Assembly (NCBI RefSeq): GCF_000426545.1
Contig: NZ_AUFO01000021.1
Location: forward strand, 61,472-125,471
Direction of reading: 5' to 3'
DNA from: Paenibacillus massiliensis subsp. panacisoli DSM 21345
Lineage (GTDB): Bacteria > Bacillota > Bacilli > Paenibacillales > Paenibacillaceae
DNA: 64,000 bases
The notes beneath the pieces were generated by a model, which saw only the letters and a program-made list of their open reading frames with translations, ran no database searches and was not told the origin of the DNA. Position 1 is the stretch's first letter. Every line of letters begins with the position of its first letter. A program made the translations under genes and the position numbers. This document shows positions 16,525 to 24,699 of the stretch, piece by piece.

Positions 16525-16621
16525 AAAAAAGGCTGTCTTATAGCATGCTTTCCTTGGTGACAACATGATGATTCATCTGTTTGTCGCAAGGTGCATGTTA
16601 ATAAGGACAGCCTATTTTTTT
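16525..16621. terminator. Long palindromic bidirectional terminator
   Basis: The outer arms AAAAAAGGCTGTCTTAT and ATAAGGACAGCCTATTTTTT enclose further paired segments (GCATGC/GCATG, CCTTG/CAAGG, GACAA/TTGTC), so nearly all 97 bp fold into one stem around a short loop at about 16565-16578. A/T runs on both sides fit termination in both directions between convergent genes. Confidence 0.7.
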
Positions 16622-18737
16622 ATTGCTTAAGGACGAATTTGCCCAGTTCATCCTGCAGCTGTTGCGCACTTGCACTCAGCATCTCTGAGGAAGCCTGAAC
16701 TTCCTCCATCGAAGATAACTGCTGCTGGGTTGCAGCGGCTACGTTGCGTGTCTCGTCCGCTGTAGATCTCGTAACGCCGACCATCTCTCCAATCGCAGCT
16801 GTGACCTGCTCGGTGCTTGCTGATACTTCCTCAGCTGCTGCGGATACCTCTTGAATATGTTCGGCTACCTGCCCAATGGAATGCAGAATGGTACCGATCG
16901 CTTCAACGGCTTCCTTGTTGGTGGCAATTCCTTGCTCTGTTACGATTGTAGATTCCTCCATAGAGGCCGTTACCCGTGCCAGCAGAGTCCGGACATTGCC
17001 GACAAGCTGAGTAATGGACTGAGCTGAATGAGTAGCCTGCTCTGCCAGCTTGCGAACCTCATTGGCTACAACCATGAAGCCGCGTCCATGCTCGCCAGCG
17101 CGTGCAGCTTCGATATTGGCATTCAGGGCAAGAAGATGAGTCTGAGCTGAGATTTCCATAATCACAGATACGATAGATTCGATCTCATTGGAATGCTGAT
17201 TAAGCTGTGCAGCCAATTCGCTGGAATGGTGAACTGCTTCCTGGACGCTACTCATCTGACGGAAGGTCTCCTGTAGCTTTGCCTCGCCCAGTCTTGCACC
17301 CTGCGTAATACTCGTAGCGGATTCCGATACATCCGAGGTAGTCTCCGCAATGCGATTAATGGCAGCGGCTACCTCATTCATGGCTTGTGCATTCTCCTCC
17401 GACACCTTCTGCTGCGTATCAGCCCCATCGGATATGGAGCCCACGGAATTAGCAATCTGCTGGGTGACCGAGGTTGACTCTACGGCTAGTGCGGACAGTT
17501 GCTCAGAGGCTGCGGCGACCTGCTCAGAAATTTCCTGATTGCGCAGCAGCAGTGTGTTCAGTGCGTCTGCCATATTATTGAACGATTCACCCACATAGCG
17601 TAGCTCGTCTTTTGTCTGCAGGTCGAACCGTTCAGACAGATCCCCTTGTGCCATCTTATCCGCACCATCTCGCAAGGTTCGAATGGTGGAGCGTACATTG
17701 CTGTAGAAGCCAAGATAAAATAAGGCTACAAGCAGCACAGCTACGGCTACAATAATGAGCATGACCGTCCGGGTGTCACTTAGCGAAGTATACCGTTCGG
17801 TTAGGAGATGATCCATCTCATCAACGACGACATTAAATAGCTGCGTAGAGGTCTCAATCGTCTTCGTTCCCTCTGCGAAAAAATCAGTCGGCTTCATGGA
17901 TAGCGTCGTCGCATTCAGAATCTGATCATCAAGAGTGGCTGCAAATTGTTCAATGGATTGAACGTTGCTCGTGCCTATATCTCCGATCCGCTGGCTGGAG
18001 GTAGCGTTGTTCTCTCCCAGCTTCGTCAGCGCCTTCTGAATACCTTCGAGTGTATTTAGAATTTGATTCTTCATAATCACCAGATTAATTCGCTCATCCT
18101 CTGTCAGCTGCTTACGGGCTAAGATACCATTTCCTTGTCCGCGCACCTGTCCGGAGAGTTCGATGAGCTCCGGCATGTGATTGACCATCAGGTCCATTAC
18201 ATAATAGGAGTCGATCTGCGGGTCGAGAGTCAGACCGGATTGATCAGCAGCATGAATGATGAGATCCAGTATGTTCTGAACTAGCTCGGAATGCCGCTGG
18301 AAGCTCTCCTCCGAGGCTAGCGTTATCACGCTCGACTGCAGTGTGCTCCATTCATTTTTTATATTACTCCATTCTGCCTCCGTACCGAGCTTGGCGGCAG
18401 CACCAGATTGTTCTGTATCAATAGAGGCTATCAGATTGCCTAGCTCCTGACCCACCTCGTCGAGCTTGGCCTTGGCCTGTGAATCGCCATTCAGATAGCC
18501 GTTTGCTAGGCCGCGATGCTGCTGAATCTGCAGGATGACCGGGAATAATGACTTAATGTAATGAACGCCTTCTTGTTCATTGACAGCAAATCGAATATCC
18601 TTTTGCAGCTCTGTCAGCCAATTACTCATTAGAAGTGTTAGGGGGCAAATTAAGAGAAGACTAAGCAGGATAAACTTTTGCGCATACTTCAGACGGGACA
18701 TGATTGCTGTGAATGGTCTCAGGAGCCAATTATTCAT
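16620..18737 (-). CDS. Methyl-accepting chemotaxis protein
   Basis: A 705-residue chemoreceptor. The first membrane helix is near residues 24-44; a helical sensor domain of about 280 residues (with [19 protein letters not shown], resembling nitrate-sensing NIT-type domains) lies outside; the second helix is near 328-350 ([20 protein letters not shown]). A HAMP linker follows, and then the signalling coiled coil with the conserved hairpin tip [20 protein letters not shown]. The tip binds CheA and CheW, and glutamate/glutamine methylation sites flank it. The sensed ligand is unknown. It is monocistronic, and a 9-bp inverted repeat covers its ribosome binding site. Confidence 0.92.
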   Translation of the reverse strand: MNNWLLRPFTAIMSRLKYAQKFILLSLLLICPLTLLMSNWLTELQKDIRFAVNEQEGVHYIKSLFPVILQIQQHRGLANGYLNGDSQAKAKLDEVGQELGNLIASIDTEQSGAAAKLGTEAEWSNIKNEWSTLQSSVITLASEESFQRHSELVQNILDLIIHAADQSGLTLDPQIDSYYVMDLMVNHMPELIELSGQVRGQGNGILARKQLTEDERINLVIMKNQILNTLEGIQKALTKLGENNATSSQRIGDIGTSNVQSIEQFAATLDDQILNATTLSMKPTDFFAEGTKTIETSTQLFNVVVDEMDHLLTERYTSLSDTRTVMLIIVAVAVLLVALFYLGFYSNVRSTIRTLRDGADKMAQGDLSERFDLQTKDELRYVGESFNNMADALNTLLLRNQEISEQVAAASEQLSALAVESTSVTQQIANSVGSISDGADTQQKVSEENAQAMNEVAAAINRIAETTSDVSESATSITQGARLGEAKLQETFRQMSSVQEAVHHSSELAAQLNQHSNEIESIVSVIMEISAQTHLLALNANIEAARAGEHGRGFMVVANEVRKLAEQATHSAQSITQLVGNVRTLLARVTASMEESTIVTEQGIATNKEAVEAIGTILHSIGQVAEHIQEVSAAAEEVSASTEQVTAAIGEMVGVTRSTADETRNVAAATQQQLSSMEEVQASSEMLSASAQQLQDELGKFVLKQ

Positions 18738-18744
18738 AATAAAC

Positions 18745-18788
18745 CCACCTCTATTTTTGTGTATAACTATATTATTCGGTAGAGGTGG
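18745..18788 (-). promoter_or_regulatory. Inverted repeat covering the chemoreceptor ribosome binding site
   Basis: CCACCTCTA (18745-18753) and TAGAGGTGG (18780-18788) are perfect complements 26 nt apart. On the minus strand the copy nearer the gene is the ribosome binding site AGAGGTGG. The sequence ACCGAATAA between the arms resembles a sigma-D -10 (GCCGATAA), so the alternative is that the repeat frames the promoter. Confidence 0.35.
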
Positions 18789-18934
18789 AGCGATTTGTGA
18801 TATTAAGCACTAAAAAAATGAAATTATTTTACATAAAAACTATATAATTGCTAGAAAGTGCTATTTTCATTAAATTAATATGCAAAATGGACATTAGAGG
18901 AACATGAAGTGAGTATTTTATGTTGATATAAAAC

Positions 18935-19306
18935 CTATTTTGTCTGCAGCGACTCCAGGAATCCTCGTAGCACGACAGCGTGGTTATGCTGCACATCTTT
19001 GGCCGCGTAGATCAGCGTAACTGGCTTCTCGGAGGCAAGCTCAAGGATTCGGGCTACGTGAGGCTGGAGTTCTTCTGTAGATAATTCGAGTGTGTACAGC
19101 TCACTGAACTCCTCGAATCTGGCAGGGTCATGCCCGAACCAGCGTCGTAGCTCTGGACTGGGAGCAACCTCCTTCATCCAGAAGTCCAGCTGTGCCGACT
19201 CTTTTGTAACCCCTCTGGGCCAGAGTCGATCTACCAGAATACGAAGACCATCAGAGGAATATGGGGGCTCATAGATTCTTTTGAGCAGGAACGGATGCAT
19301 TGGCAT
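18935..19306 (-). CDS. DUF488 family protein (YeaO-like)
   Basis: A 123-residue protein with the family pattern LKRIYEPP, then DGLRILVDRLWPRGVTKE, then WMKEVAPSPELRRWFGHDP and PVTLIYAAKDVQHNHAVVL. The family is small, cytoplasmic and of unknown reaction. Its start codon overlaps the stop of the preceding gene by one base (TAATG), so the two are translationally coupled. The N-terminus may begin at the second methionine two codons later. Confidence 0.88.
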   Translation of the reverse strand: MPMHPFLLKRIYEPPYSSDGLRILVDRLWPRGVTKESAQLDFWMKEVAPSPELRRWFGHDPARFEEFSELYTLELSTEELQPHVARILELASEKPVTLIYAAKDVQHNHAVVLRGFLESLQTK

Positions 19307-19671
19307 TAATTCCCCTCCAAATGGGGTAGCTGGACCGGAGAATACACGATGGTGTCGCCATCCTCCTCACGCTTCAAAACGATGCCGAATACGACACTTC
19401 CCTTGTGATCCCCTGAGGGAAGGGCAAAGATCATGGGCGGACAGCGGAGCTCAGAATTGTAGGTGAATTGCTGCTTCCAATGGGAAAGAGCCATTTCCAG
19501 AAGCTCGTCAATCTGCTGCAGGATGACTGTCAGTTCTCCTGCTACAGCTTGGTAGTAGGGTTCATTTTGCGCATACTTGTCGGCCAGCTTCGCTTTATAC
19601 TCTTCGATATTGAATAAGCCAAATTCCCAATCCAGTGGATAGATGCCAAGATCATAATGATAGAGCTTCAA
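19306..19671 (-). CDS. Hypothetical protein coupled to DUF488
   Basis: A 121-residue soluble protein with a TTG start supported by AAGGAG at 8 bp. It begins KLYHYDLGIYPLDWEFGLFN and contains the helical LADKYAQNEPYYQAV. No membrane segment is seen. I do not recognise a family. Overlap with the DUF488 gene suggests a joint function. The downstream gap of about 200 bp to the chemoreceptor gene holds no terminator that I can see on this strand. Confidence 0.65.
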   Translation of the reverse strand: MKLYHYDLGIYPLDWEFGLFNIEEYKAKLADKYAQNEPYYQAVAGELTVILQQIDELLEMALSHWKQQFTYNSELRCPPMIFALPSGDHKGSVVFGIVLKREEDGDTIVYSPVQLPHLEGN

Positions 19672-19831
19672 CTAAGACACTCCTTTGAAAAAAATGTGAA
19701 TTAGGGATTATGAGTGCAGTTAAGCAACGATGCAGTGACTATGCACTATAGCTGTACTCTATTATACATCACCAGGTATTTAGCATTGACTGGTAATGAC
19801 GGCTCCCGAACGATTTTTGGGAAAACTAGTA

Positions 19832-19856
19832 AAAGCCCACGGTAATCGTGGGCTTT
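19832..19856 (-). terminator. Hairpin after the transposase remnant
   Basis: The arms AAAGCCCACG and CGTGGGCTTT are perfect, with a five-base loop. On the minus strand it follows the end of the IS1182-like remnant, where such elements often carry a terminator. Confidence 0.6.
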
Positions 19857-20033
19857 CAGAGTGCAGACAAACTCCTTGTTTCGAATGAAACTTAGGAGTT
19901 TGTCTTGTTTCTTAGCGAGGATGAGCAAAAATACGCCTAATCTGTGTTTTGAGCCACCTGAATTTTATAGCCAGACGGCCAGTTTTTTGAGATTCATGCA
20001 TGCATAAACGAGCATCGCTGAGAGGTAGAGTTA
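19857..20033 (-). pseudogene. 3' remnant of an IS1182-like transposase
   Basis: Minus-strand translation gives AMLVYACMNLKKLAVWL, a stop codon, and then in the same frame KHRLGVFLLILAKKQDKLLS and FVCTLKA. The block A-M-L-x-x-A-x-M-N-L-K-K-L-A-x-W is the usual C-terminus of IS1182-family transposases in Bacillales, and the tail ending FVxxLKA is also typical. Everything N-terminal to it is missing. The remnant begins right at the stop codon of the chloramphenicol acetyltransferase gene. It carries an in-frame stop, so it is dead. It marks an old transposition or recombination event beside the resistance gene. Confidence 0.7.
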
Positions 20034-20690
20034 ACTACCTCCCAGCCAGCTCTTGCATTCTTCTGCTAACTGCTGAAGCTCATTGAATAACACGCCTGCA
20101 TGATAACCATCACACACGGCATGATGAAATTGCACAGATAAAGGCAGCATTAGCTTTGTATCTTGCCAAACGTATTTACCTAAAGTAAATATAGGGAGTA
20201 AATAGGCTTCTCCTGAATAGACATTCAGGTTAAACCCGGTAAAGCTAACCCATGGAATACTGGAGATTGAGAACGTGTTAGGCGGTTCATGAGGATCAGG
20301 GAACAACTGGTCCGTATTTTTGTACTTTGTGATAACTTGAAGATAGCGACTATAAAAGGTCTGAAAATCCTCGCTGAACGGTGTCCACAGGCTTGAGAAA
20401 GATTTATGCCTCTCATGAAATATGGTGAAGCTAGGAGACATCTGATCCCACACGCCCAACCGTCCTTCGGAATCCAAGCAAGTACGGAATTCATTGTGCC
20501 GGTTAACCACCGTGGTCAGCATATGAATTAAGGCAGGGTACAGCTTCATGTCCATGCGCTTTAATTCTTCTCGCAAGTGCCTGATTTCTATATGGGCAGT
20601 TATGCTGTAGGTACAATTGACATGATTGAAATAATGCTCAAAATAAGGCTTTCTGGGCCAATGATCCATCTCAATAAGATTGAATTTCAT
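20031..20690 (-). CDS. cat: Type A chloramphenicol O-acetyltransferase
   Basis: A 219-residue enzyme of normal CatA length. The active-site block FHHAVCDGYH at residues 188-197 gives the catalytic H190 and the structural D194; the N-terminal YFEHYFNHVNCTYSITAHI matches the family. It transfers acetyl from acetyl-CoA to the 3-hydroxyl of chloramphenicol and acts as a trimer in the cytoplasm. The ribosome binding site TAGGAGGGT lies inside a perfect 11-bp stem preceded by a short leader frame, the classical arrangement of inducible Gram-positive cat genes. Nearby transposase and rhodanese remnants show that the area was rearranged. The gene is intact; activity is inferred. Confidence 0.92.
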   Translation of the reverse strand: MKFNLIEMDHWPRKPYFEHYFNHVNCTYSITAHIEIRHLREELKRMDMKLYPALIHMLTTVVNRHNEFRTCLDSEGRLGVWDQMSPSFTIFHERHKSFSSLWTPFSEDFQTFYSRYLQVITKYKNTDQLFPDPHEPPNTFSISSIPWVSFTGFNLNVYSGEAYLLPIFTLGKYVWQDTKLMLPLSVQFHHAVCDGYHAGVLFNELQQLAEECKSWLGGS

Positions 20691-20695
20691 ACGTC

Positions 20696-20725
20696 ACCCT
20701 CCTAAATTATGTTGTTTAGGAGGGT
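20696..20725 (-). promoter_or_regulatory. cat translational attenuator hairpin
   Basis: The arms ACCCTCCTAAA (20696-20706) and TTTAGGAGGGT (20715-20725) are perfect complements with an 8-nt loop. In the transcript the gene-proximal arm contains the cat ribosome binding site, 5 bases before the ATG. A ribosome stalled on the leader would open the stem, as known for cat-86 and the pC194 cat gene. Confidence 0.8.
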
Positions 20726-20745
20726 ACATCCACTGCTTTAACCAT
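20716..20745 (-). CDS. Candidate cat leader peptide (9 residues)
   Basis: A short frame encodes MVKAVDVPS and stops with TAA inside the first arm of the attenuator stem. The length, the MVK start and the final serine resemble the 9-residue leader of cat-86. Its ribosome binding site is modest (AAAGG 10 bases upstream). An overlapping alternative is a 19-codon GTG-initiated frame (20694-20753), MRKWLKQWMYPPKQHNLGG, which reads through the stem. Which is used cannot be decided by eye. Confidence 0.5.
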   Translation of the reverse strand: MVKAVDVPS

Positions 20746-20787
20746 TTCCTCACAGCCTTTACGTTCTCCTTTTGCTTCCTTTTCTTC

Positions 20788-20847
20788 TTATTTCTCACCT
20801 GTAGCCACCGGGTTCTCCTCATAGCTAATCCAGTCGCTCCAATCGGA
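20788..20847 (-). pseudogene. 3' remnant of a rhodanese (sulfurtransferase) gene
   Basis: On the minus strand this reads SDWSDWISYEENPVATGEK and then TAA. It matches the C-terminus of the complete sulfurtransferase at 23776-24642 (SWSDWISYEDNSVATGEEV), but differs at several positions, so it is not a fresh duplicate. Sequence similarity stops abruptly at about 20847. It lies just upstream of cat on the same strand, which suggests that cat once followed a rhodanese gene and that the 2.9 kb between came in later. Confidence 0.72.
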
Positions 20848-20958
20848 TTCGCCGATGTCTAGTTCATCGTGTCATCGACGTTGTTCACAAAACTGTATGT
20901 GAAAAATGCAGTATACGGATGGGAACGATTTTACCGGTTGAGTATGCGGCACCTTTTA

Positions 20959-21873
20959 TTATATCGGTCTTATAGAAGTTCTATCGGAGAAATATTCGAT
21001 AATTTCCTGATAAAACACTTTGGAAGGCGTATTCAAAATACGTTTTTTGTGCCGAACGATCCCGTGAACGAAGGTGACTTGTCGAGGCAGGGGAAGTGAA
21101 ACGACACTGCCTTCCGCAAGTTCTTGAGCCATCGAGATTTTAGGCACAAGAGCAACGCCGAGTCCGCAAGTGACGATCTGCCTTACAAGTTCGGTACTTG
21201 CAAATCCGGTCGAACGGCTTCCAGAAGGAAACCCCATTTCGCTTAACAGTTTAAGTCCTTCCGTATGATACACACAGCGGGAACCGAAACCAACCATCTG
21301 AATCCCCGAAGTATTTTCCCAGCCTTCGCTTTCGATCACATGAGCCAGACTTTTAGAGGCCACGACGATCATTTCTTCTTCGATCAGCGGTTCGAAAATC
21401 AGATCTTCTTTTTTGGGGTCCATCGGCACGATTCCGAAATCGAGTGCATGAGACTGAACTTGTTCAACGATGTCCGCTTGAAATCCCGTTTCCAACAGCA
21501 GATTGATTTCGGTGTATTCTGTGAAAAAAGCATGCATAAAATCGGACATCCGCGTTACCAAAAAAGATTCCAAAGATCCCAAACGCATCATGCCTCGAGG
21601 ATGATCCAGATTTTCCAAGGCTTCTTCGAGCGAATGACCCAGCTGTACAAATTGTCGGGCATAAAGCGCAAATTGTTCGCCCGCTTCAGTGGGCTTTACG
21701 CCGCGGGAAAGTCGGTGAAAAAGTTTTTGATTGCAGCTTTGCTCCAATAACTGGATCTGCGAAGTCACCGTTGATTGTACATAACCCAGCTTTTCTGCGG
21801 CACGGCTAAAATTCCCTTCTTCCAATACGGCCAAAAAGGTAAGCAGCGACCGTCCTTCCAAAGTCTCCAACAT
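20959..21873 (-). CDS. LysR-family transcriptional regulator
   Basis: A 304-residue regulator. The winged helix-turn-helix occupies residues 5-65: LLTFLAVLEEGNFSRAAEKL, then GYVQSTVTSQIQLLEQ and KLFHRLSRGVKPTEAG. The effector domain with two alpha/beta lobes follows. AGGAGG stands 7 bp before the ATG. It is divergent from the DJ-1/hydrolase genes across 129 bp, the usual arrangement for a LysR protein and its target. That gap has a repeated GAAATGGAT at about 21902 and 21933. The effector is unknown. Confidence 0.9.
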   Translation of the reverse strand: MLETLEGRSLLTFLAVLEEGNFSRAAEKLGYVQSTVTSQIQLLEQSCNQKLFHRLSRGVKPTEAGEQFALYARQFVQLGHSLEEALENLDHPRGMMRLGSLESFLVTRMSDFMHAFFTEYTEINLLLETGFQADIVEQVQSHALDFGIVPMDPKKEDLIFEPLIEEEMIVVASKSLAHVIESEGWENTSGIQMVGFGSRCVYHTEGLKLLSEMGFPSGSRSTGFASTELVRQIVTCGLGVALVPKISMAQELAEGSVVSLPLPRQVTFVHGIVRHKKRILNTPSKVFYQEIIEYFSDRTSIRPI

Positions 21874-22002
21874 GATTGTTCCTCCTAGGTATCGAAAAAG
21901 GAAATGGATTCTATCGTATTTTTTCGTTTTTGAAATGGATAAATCTATGATAACATCAGGATGTTCTCAAGCCAACCACTTCTTCAAGGAGGAACCATCG
22001 TA

Positions 22003-22657
22003 ATGAAGAAAAGCGGATTTCGATTAGGAATTTATGTGTTCAAAGATGCGGAAGTCATCGATTATGCCGCACCTTACGGCGTATTTTCGGTAGCGCGAAG
22101 ACTTGATCCGGAATTGGACGTGTTTTTGGTGGCGGACTCGCTTCGTCCCGTACAAACACAGGCCGGCCTGACAGTGGTGCCGAATTATTCGTTTGCCGAA
22201 GAGCCCGATATGGATGCTTTTCTTATTCCCGGAGGCTTCGGAACACGCCAAGATAATGCATAACGGTCGCTTGTATCGCTATATCCGCTCTCTTCCGGAA
22301 CATTGTTTGCTGACAAGTGTATGTACGGGTTCTTGGGTTTACGGAAAAATGGGACTGCTCGACGGCATCGCCGCGACCAGCCGCAAAGCTCCTGATCACT
22401 TGGAAGCTTCGGAGATGGGCAAAGTGCCGATCGATCGTTTGGCCGAGCTTGCGCCAGCCTGCCGTATTAGTCGTGCACGGGTCGTGGACAGCGGGCGTAT
22501 CGCCACAGGAGGCGGAATCGCAGCCGGCATGGAAATGGGATTTCATTTACTTAGAAAAGCGGGTTATGACGAAGCTTTCATTACAGAGGTAGCCCGAATC
22601 ATGGAGTACGACCGCGCTTATGAAGCCTACCGTGACGATATCGAGTGGAACGTTTAA
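22003..22657 (+). pseudogene. DJ-1/PfpI family protein, frameshifted
   Basis: The ATG at 22003 follows AAGGAGGA at 9 bp. The first frame gives a normal DJ-1/PfpI start (GFRLGIYVFKDAEVIDYAAP, then AFLIPGGFGTRQ) and stops at 22263. The second frame continues from 22256 with MHNGRLYRYIRSLPEHCLLT, the nucleophile segment SVCTGSWVYG and the rest to 22657. Removing one T near 22254 would restore Q-E-M-H-N and a protein of about 217 residues. As it stands, the product ends before the catalytic cysteine. A sequencing error is the alternative to a true mutation. Intact relatives resemble isonitrile hydratase and AraC-associated amidase-like proteins. It is first in a two-gene unit with the hydrolase. 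Confidence 0.75.
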
Positions 22658-22676
22658 CTACAAGGGGGAAATTATC

Positions 22677-23471
22677 ATGATGCATACAGCCAATGGTCAT
22701 TATATTAAGGTCGAGGAAAACGTCACGCTTTACGTGGAAGATGTCGGGGAAGGCAAACCTGTTGTATTTGTGCATGGCATGCCGGTCAATCACCGGATTT
22801 ACGAGTATCAGCAATCGATCCTGCCTCAACAAGGTATCCGTTTTATCGGAATCGATCTGCGAGGATATGGCCGTTCCGATCATCCGCTGCACGGGTACAC
22901 TTACGATCGGATGGCAGACGACATTAAGGCAGTGATCGATCAGCTTGATCTCAATGATGTTACGCTGGCCGGGTTTTCTATGGGCGGCGGCGTTGTAACG
23001 CGGTATATGGGAAGGCATGGAGGACATAAAGTTTCCAAATTGATGCTTTTTGGAGCCTCGACGTTGAGCAAACTTCCCGAAGAAGCGGTAAACGGATTGA
23101 TCGCCGGGCTTCAATCCGATCGTCCGCAAACGCTGACGAATATGTTTAAAGGATTTTTCCACACACTGCCTTCCCAAGGGATCGAAAACTGGTTATGGCA
23201 CATGGGGATGAAGGCAAATGTTCATGCCACGATCGAAACGGTAAAAGCAATCGGCAGGGAGGATCTTCGCTCCGATCTTGAAGCCATTCGTGTTCCGACA
23301 TTAATGCTGCACGGCGTTCACGATCAAGTGTGTCCGTTCCCCGCCGCCGAGCAAGCTCACGAAATTGTATCGACATCCAAACTTGTTCGTTTTGAAAACA
23401 GCGGACATGCCCCTTTCTATGAGGAAAAAGAAAAATTCAATCGGGAAGTCATAGATTTTGTGCGGTCATAA
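22677..23471 (+). CDS. Alpha/beta hydrolase
   Basis: A 264-residue enzyme starting at 22677, after AAGGGGG. The fold markers are in order: oxyanion-hole HGMPVNHRIYEYQ near residue 38, IGIDLRGYGRSDHP, the nucleophile elbow GFSMGGG, the acid in LMLHGVHDQVCP and the histidine in ENSGHAPFYEE. Close relatives are annotated as non-haem chloroperoxidase-like esterases. It is cytoplasmic, with no signal peptide. It lies 19 bp after the broken DJ-1 gene and shares its promoter. A strong terminator follows at 23525. The natural ester is unknown. Confidence 0.88.
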   Translation: MMHTANGHYIKVEENVTLYVEDVGEGKPVVFVHGMPVNHRIYEYQQSILPQQGIRFIGIDLRGYGRSDHPLHGYTYDRMADDIKAVIDQLDLNDVTLAGFSMGGGVVTRYMGRHGGHKVSKLMLFGASTLSKLPEEAVNGLIAGLQSDRPQTLTNMFKGFFHTLPSQGIENWLWHMGMKANVHATIETVKAIGREDLRSDLEAIRVPTLMLHGVHDQVCPFPAAEQAHEIVSTSKLVRFENSGHAPFYEEKEKFNREVIDFVRS

Positions 23472-23524
23472 AAGGCTTTCTGATGAATCAAGGCAGACGT
23501 TTCAAATTCTTCCTTGCGTATACA

Positions 23525-23557
23525 GGCTCGCCGGGTTTTGCCCGGCGAGTCGTTTTA
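23525..23557 (+). terminator. Rho-independent terminator
   Basis: A perfect 9-bp GC-rich stem (CTCGCCGGG/CCCGGCGAG) with loop TTTTG, followed by TCGTTTTAT. It closes the DJ-1/hydrolase unit. Confidence 0.8.
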
Positions 23558-23730
23558 TCTTATGCTGCTTCCGGATACGGATAGCGTCTCATATCGTTTA
23601 TCTTCCGACGTCCCCACTTGTGCTTTCGAATGTTGCTTTGTTACTAAGGGTGGAGTTGAATATATTGTAGAACGCATCTCCAAGCCGTTTTAGCCCCTTA
23701 AACCGTGTACTTTCTCAACCGCCACAACGC

Positions 23731-23757
23731 AAAAAAAGCCCGCGTCCACCGCAGGCT
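23731..23757 (-). terminator. Terminator of the sulfurtransferase gene
   Basis: On the minus strand AGCCTGCGG-TGGA-CGCGGGCT forms a stem followed by a run of seven T (complement of 23731-23737). It stands just after the stop of the rhodanese gene. Confidence 0.75.
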
Positions 23758-23775
23758 TCTCTACTCCAAGCTGAC

Positions 23776-24642
23776 CTACACCTCTTCCCCCGTCGCCACC
23801 GAATTATCCTCATACGAGATCCAGTCGCTCCAGCTCCCAGGATAGAGCTTCACATTCTCATACCCGGCTTGCCGGAGTGCGAGCACGTTCGGACAAGCGG
23901 AGACGCCAGAGCCACAGTAGACGATAATCTCTGCGTCCTGATCCAGTCCGGCAAAGTGCTGTGCCAGCTCCTCAGAGGATTTCAGGCTACCGTTATCATT
24001 CAGAACATCCTTCCAGAAATAATTCAAGGCACCCGGGATATGTCCGGCCTTCTTGTCAATCGGCTCCTCCAGGCCCAGATAACGATTGCGGTCACGAGAA
24101 TCGATGAGCACCTGAGGTCCGGCTGTCTCAACCATGGCCGACTCTGCCTTCTTCGACACCTCACGAACATAATCTACATCTACAATCATATCTGGCTGTG
24201 GATGGGCAACAAAGGTCTTGGGAATGACGACAGGCTGCTCATCCGTAACCGGAAATCCAGCTTGCTGCCATGCGCTGAAGTCCTGTTCCAGAATGTAGAC
24301 CTGGGTATGACCAAGATAAGTGAGCATCCACCATAAGCGGGCAGCATTCATGCCATTGTTGTCATCATAGATTACGATCCGATCATCCTGGCTGAGTCCG
24401 ACACGGCCGAATACGCGGGCGATCTCCTCCGGCTCCGGTAATGGATGTCGTCCGCCATGTGTGGTGACTGGTGCGGAGAGATCCTGCTCCAGATCAAGGA
24501 ATACGGCACGCGGAATATGTGACTCTTCATATTTTTGACGCCCGGCAGATGGGTCGTTCAGCCAGAAACGGCAATCTGCGATGACCAGATCAGGCTCATA
24601 CATTCGGGCGAGCAGCCATCTGATGGATACGGTATTTTGCAT
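23776..24642 (-). CDS. Tandem-rhodanese sulfurtransferase
   Basis: A 288-residue protein with two rhodanese domains. The N-terminal domain (about 10-130) has IYDDNNGMNAARLWW in place of an active loop. The C-terminal domain carries the active cysteine C243 in VYCGSGVSA, which matches the CG-S/T-G-V-T/S-A loop of 3-mercaptopyruvate sulfurtransferases rather than the thiosulfate type. The reaction moves sulfur from mercaptopyruvate or thiosulfate to a thiol or cyanide acceptor. AAGGAG precedes the ATG by 8 bp. A divergent 3' remnant of a similar gene lies 2.9 kb away, beside cat. Confidence 0.9.
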   Translation of the reverse strand: MQNTVSIRWLLARMYEPDLVIADCRFWLNDPSAGRQKYEESHIPRAVFLDLEQDLSAPVTTHGGRHPLPEPEEIARVFGRVGLSQDDRIVIYDDNNGMNAARLWWMLTYLGHTQVYILEQDFSAWQQAGFPVTDEQPVVIPKTFVAHPQPDMIVDVDYVREVSKKAESAMVETAGPQVLIDSRDRNRYLGLEEPIDKKAGHIPGALNYFWKDVLNDNGSLKSSEELAQHFAGLDQDAEIIVYCGSGVSACPNVLALRQAGYENVKLYPGSWSDWISYEDNSVATGEEV

Positions 24643-24699
24643 AGGGACAACTCCTTTTTTGAGAGACGGTTTCTGTTCGATTCAAGCAACTGATATGCT

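Noticed and set aside
20870..20960. A further gene or element end between the rhodanese scrap and the LysR gene
   Set aside because: The sequence shows no terminal repeat or target duplication; recombination without a mobile element remains the simpler reading.
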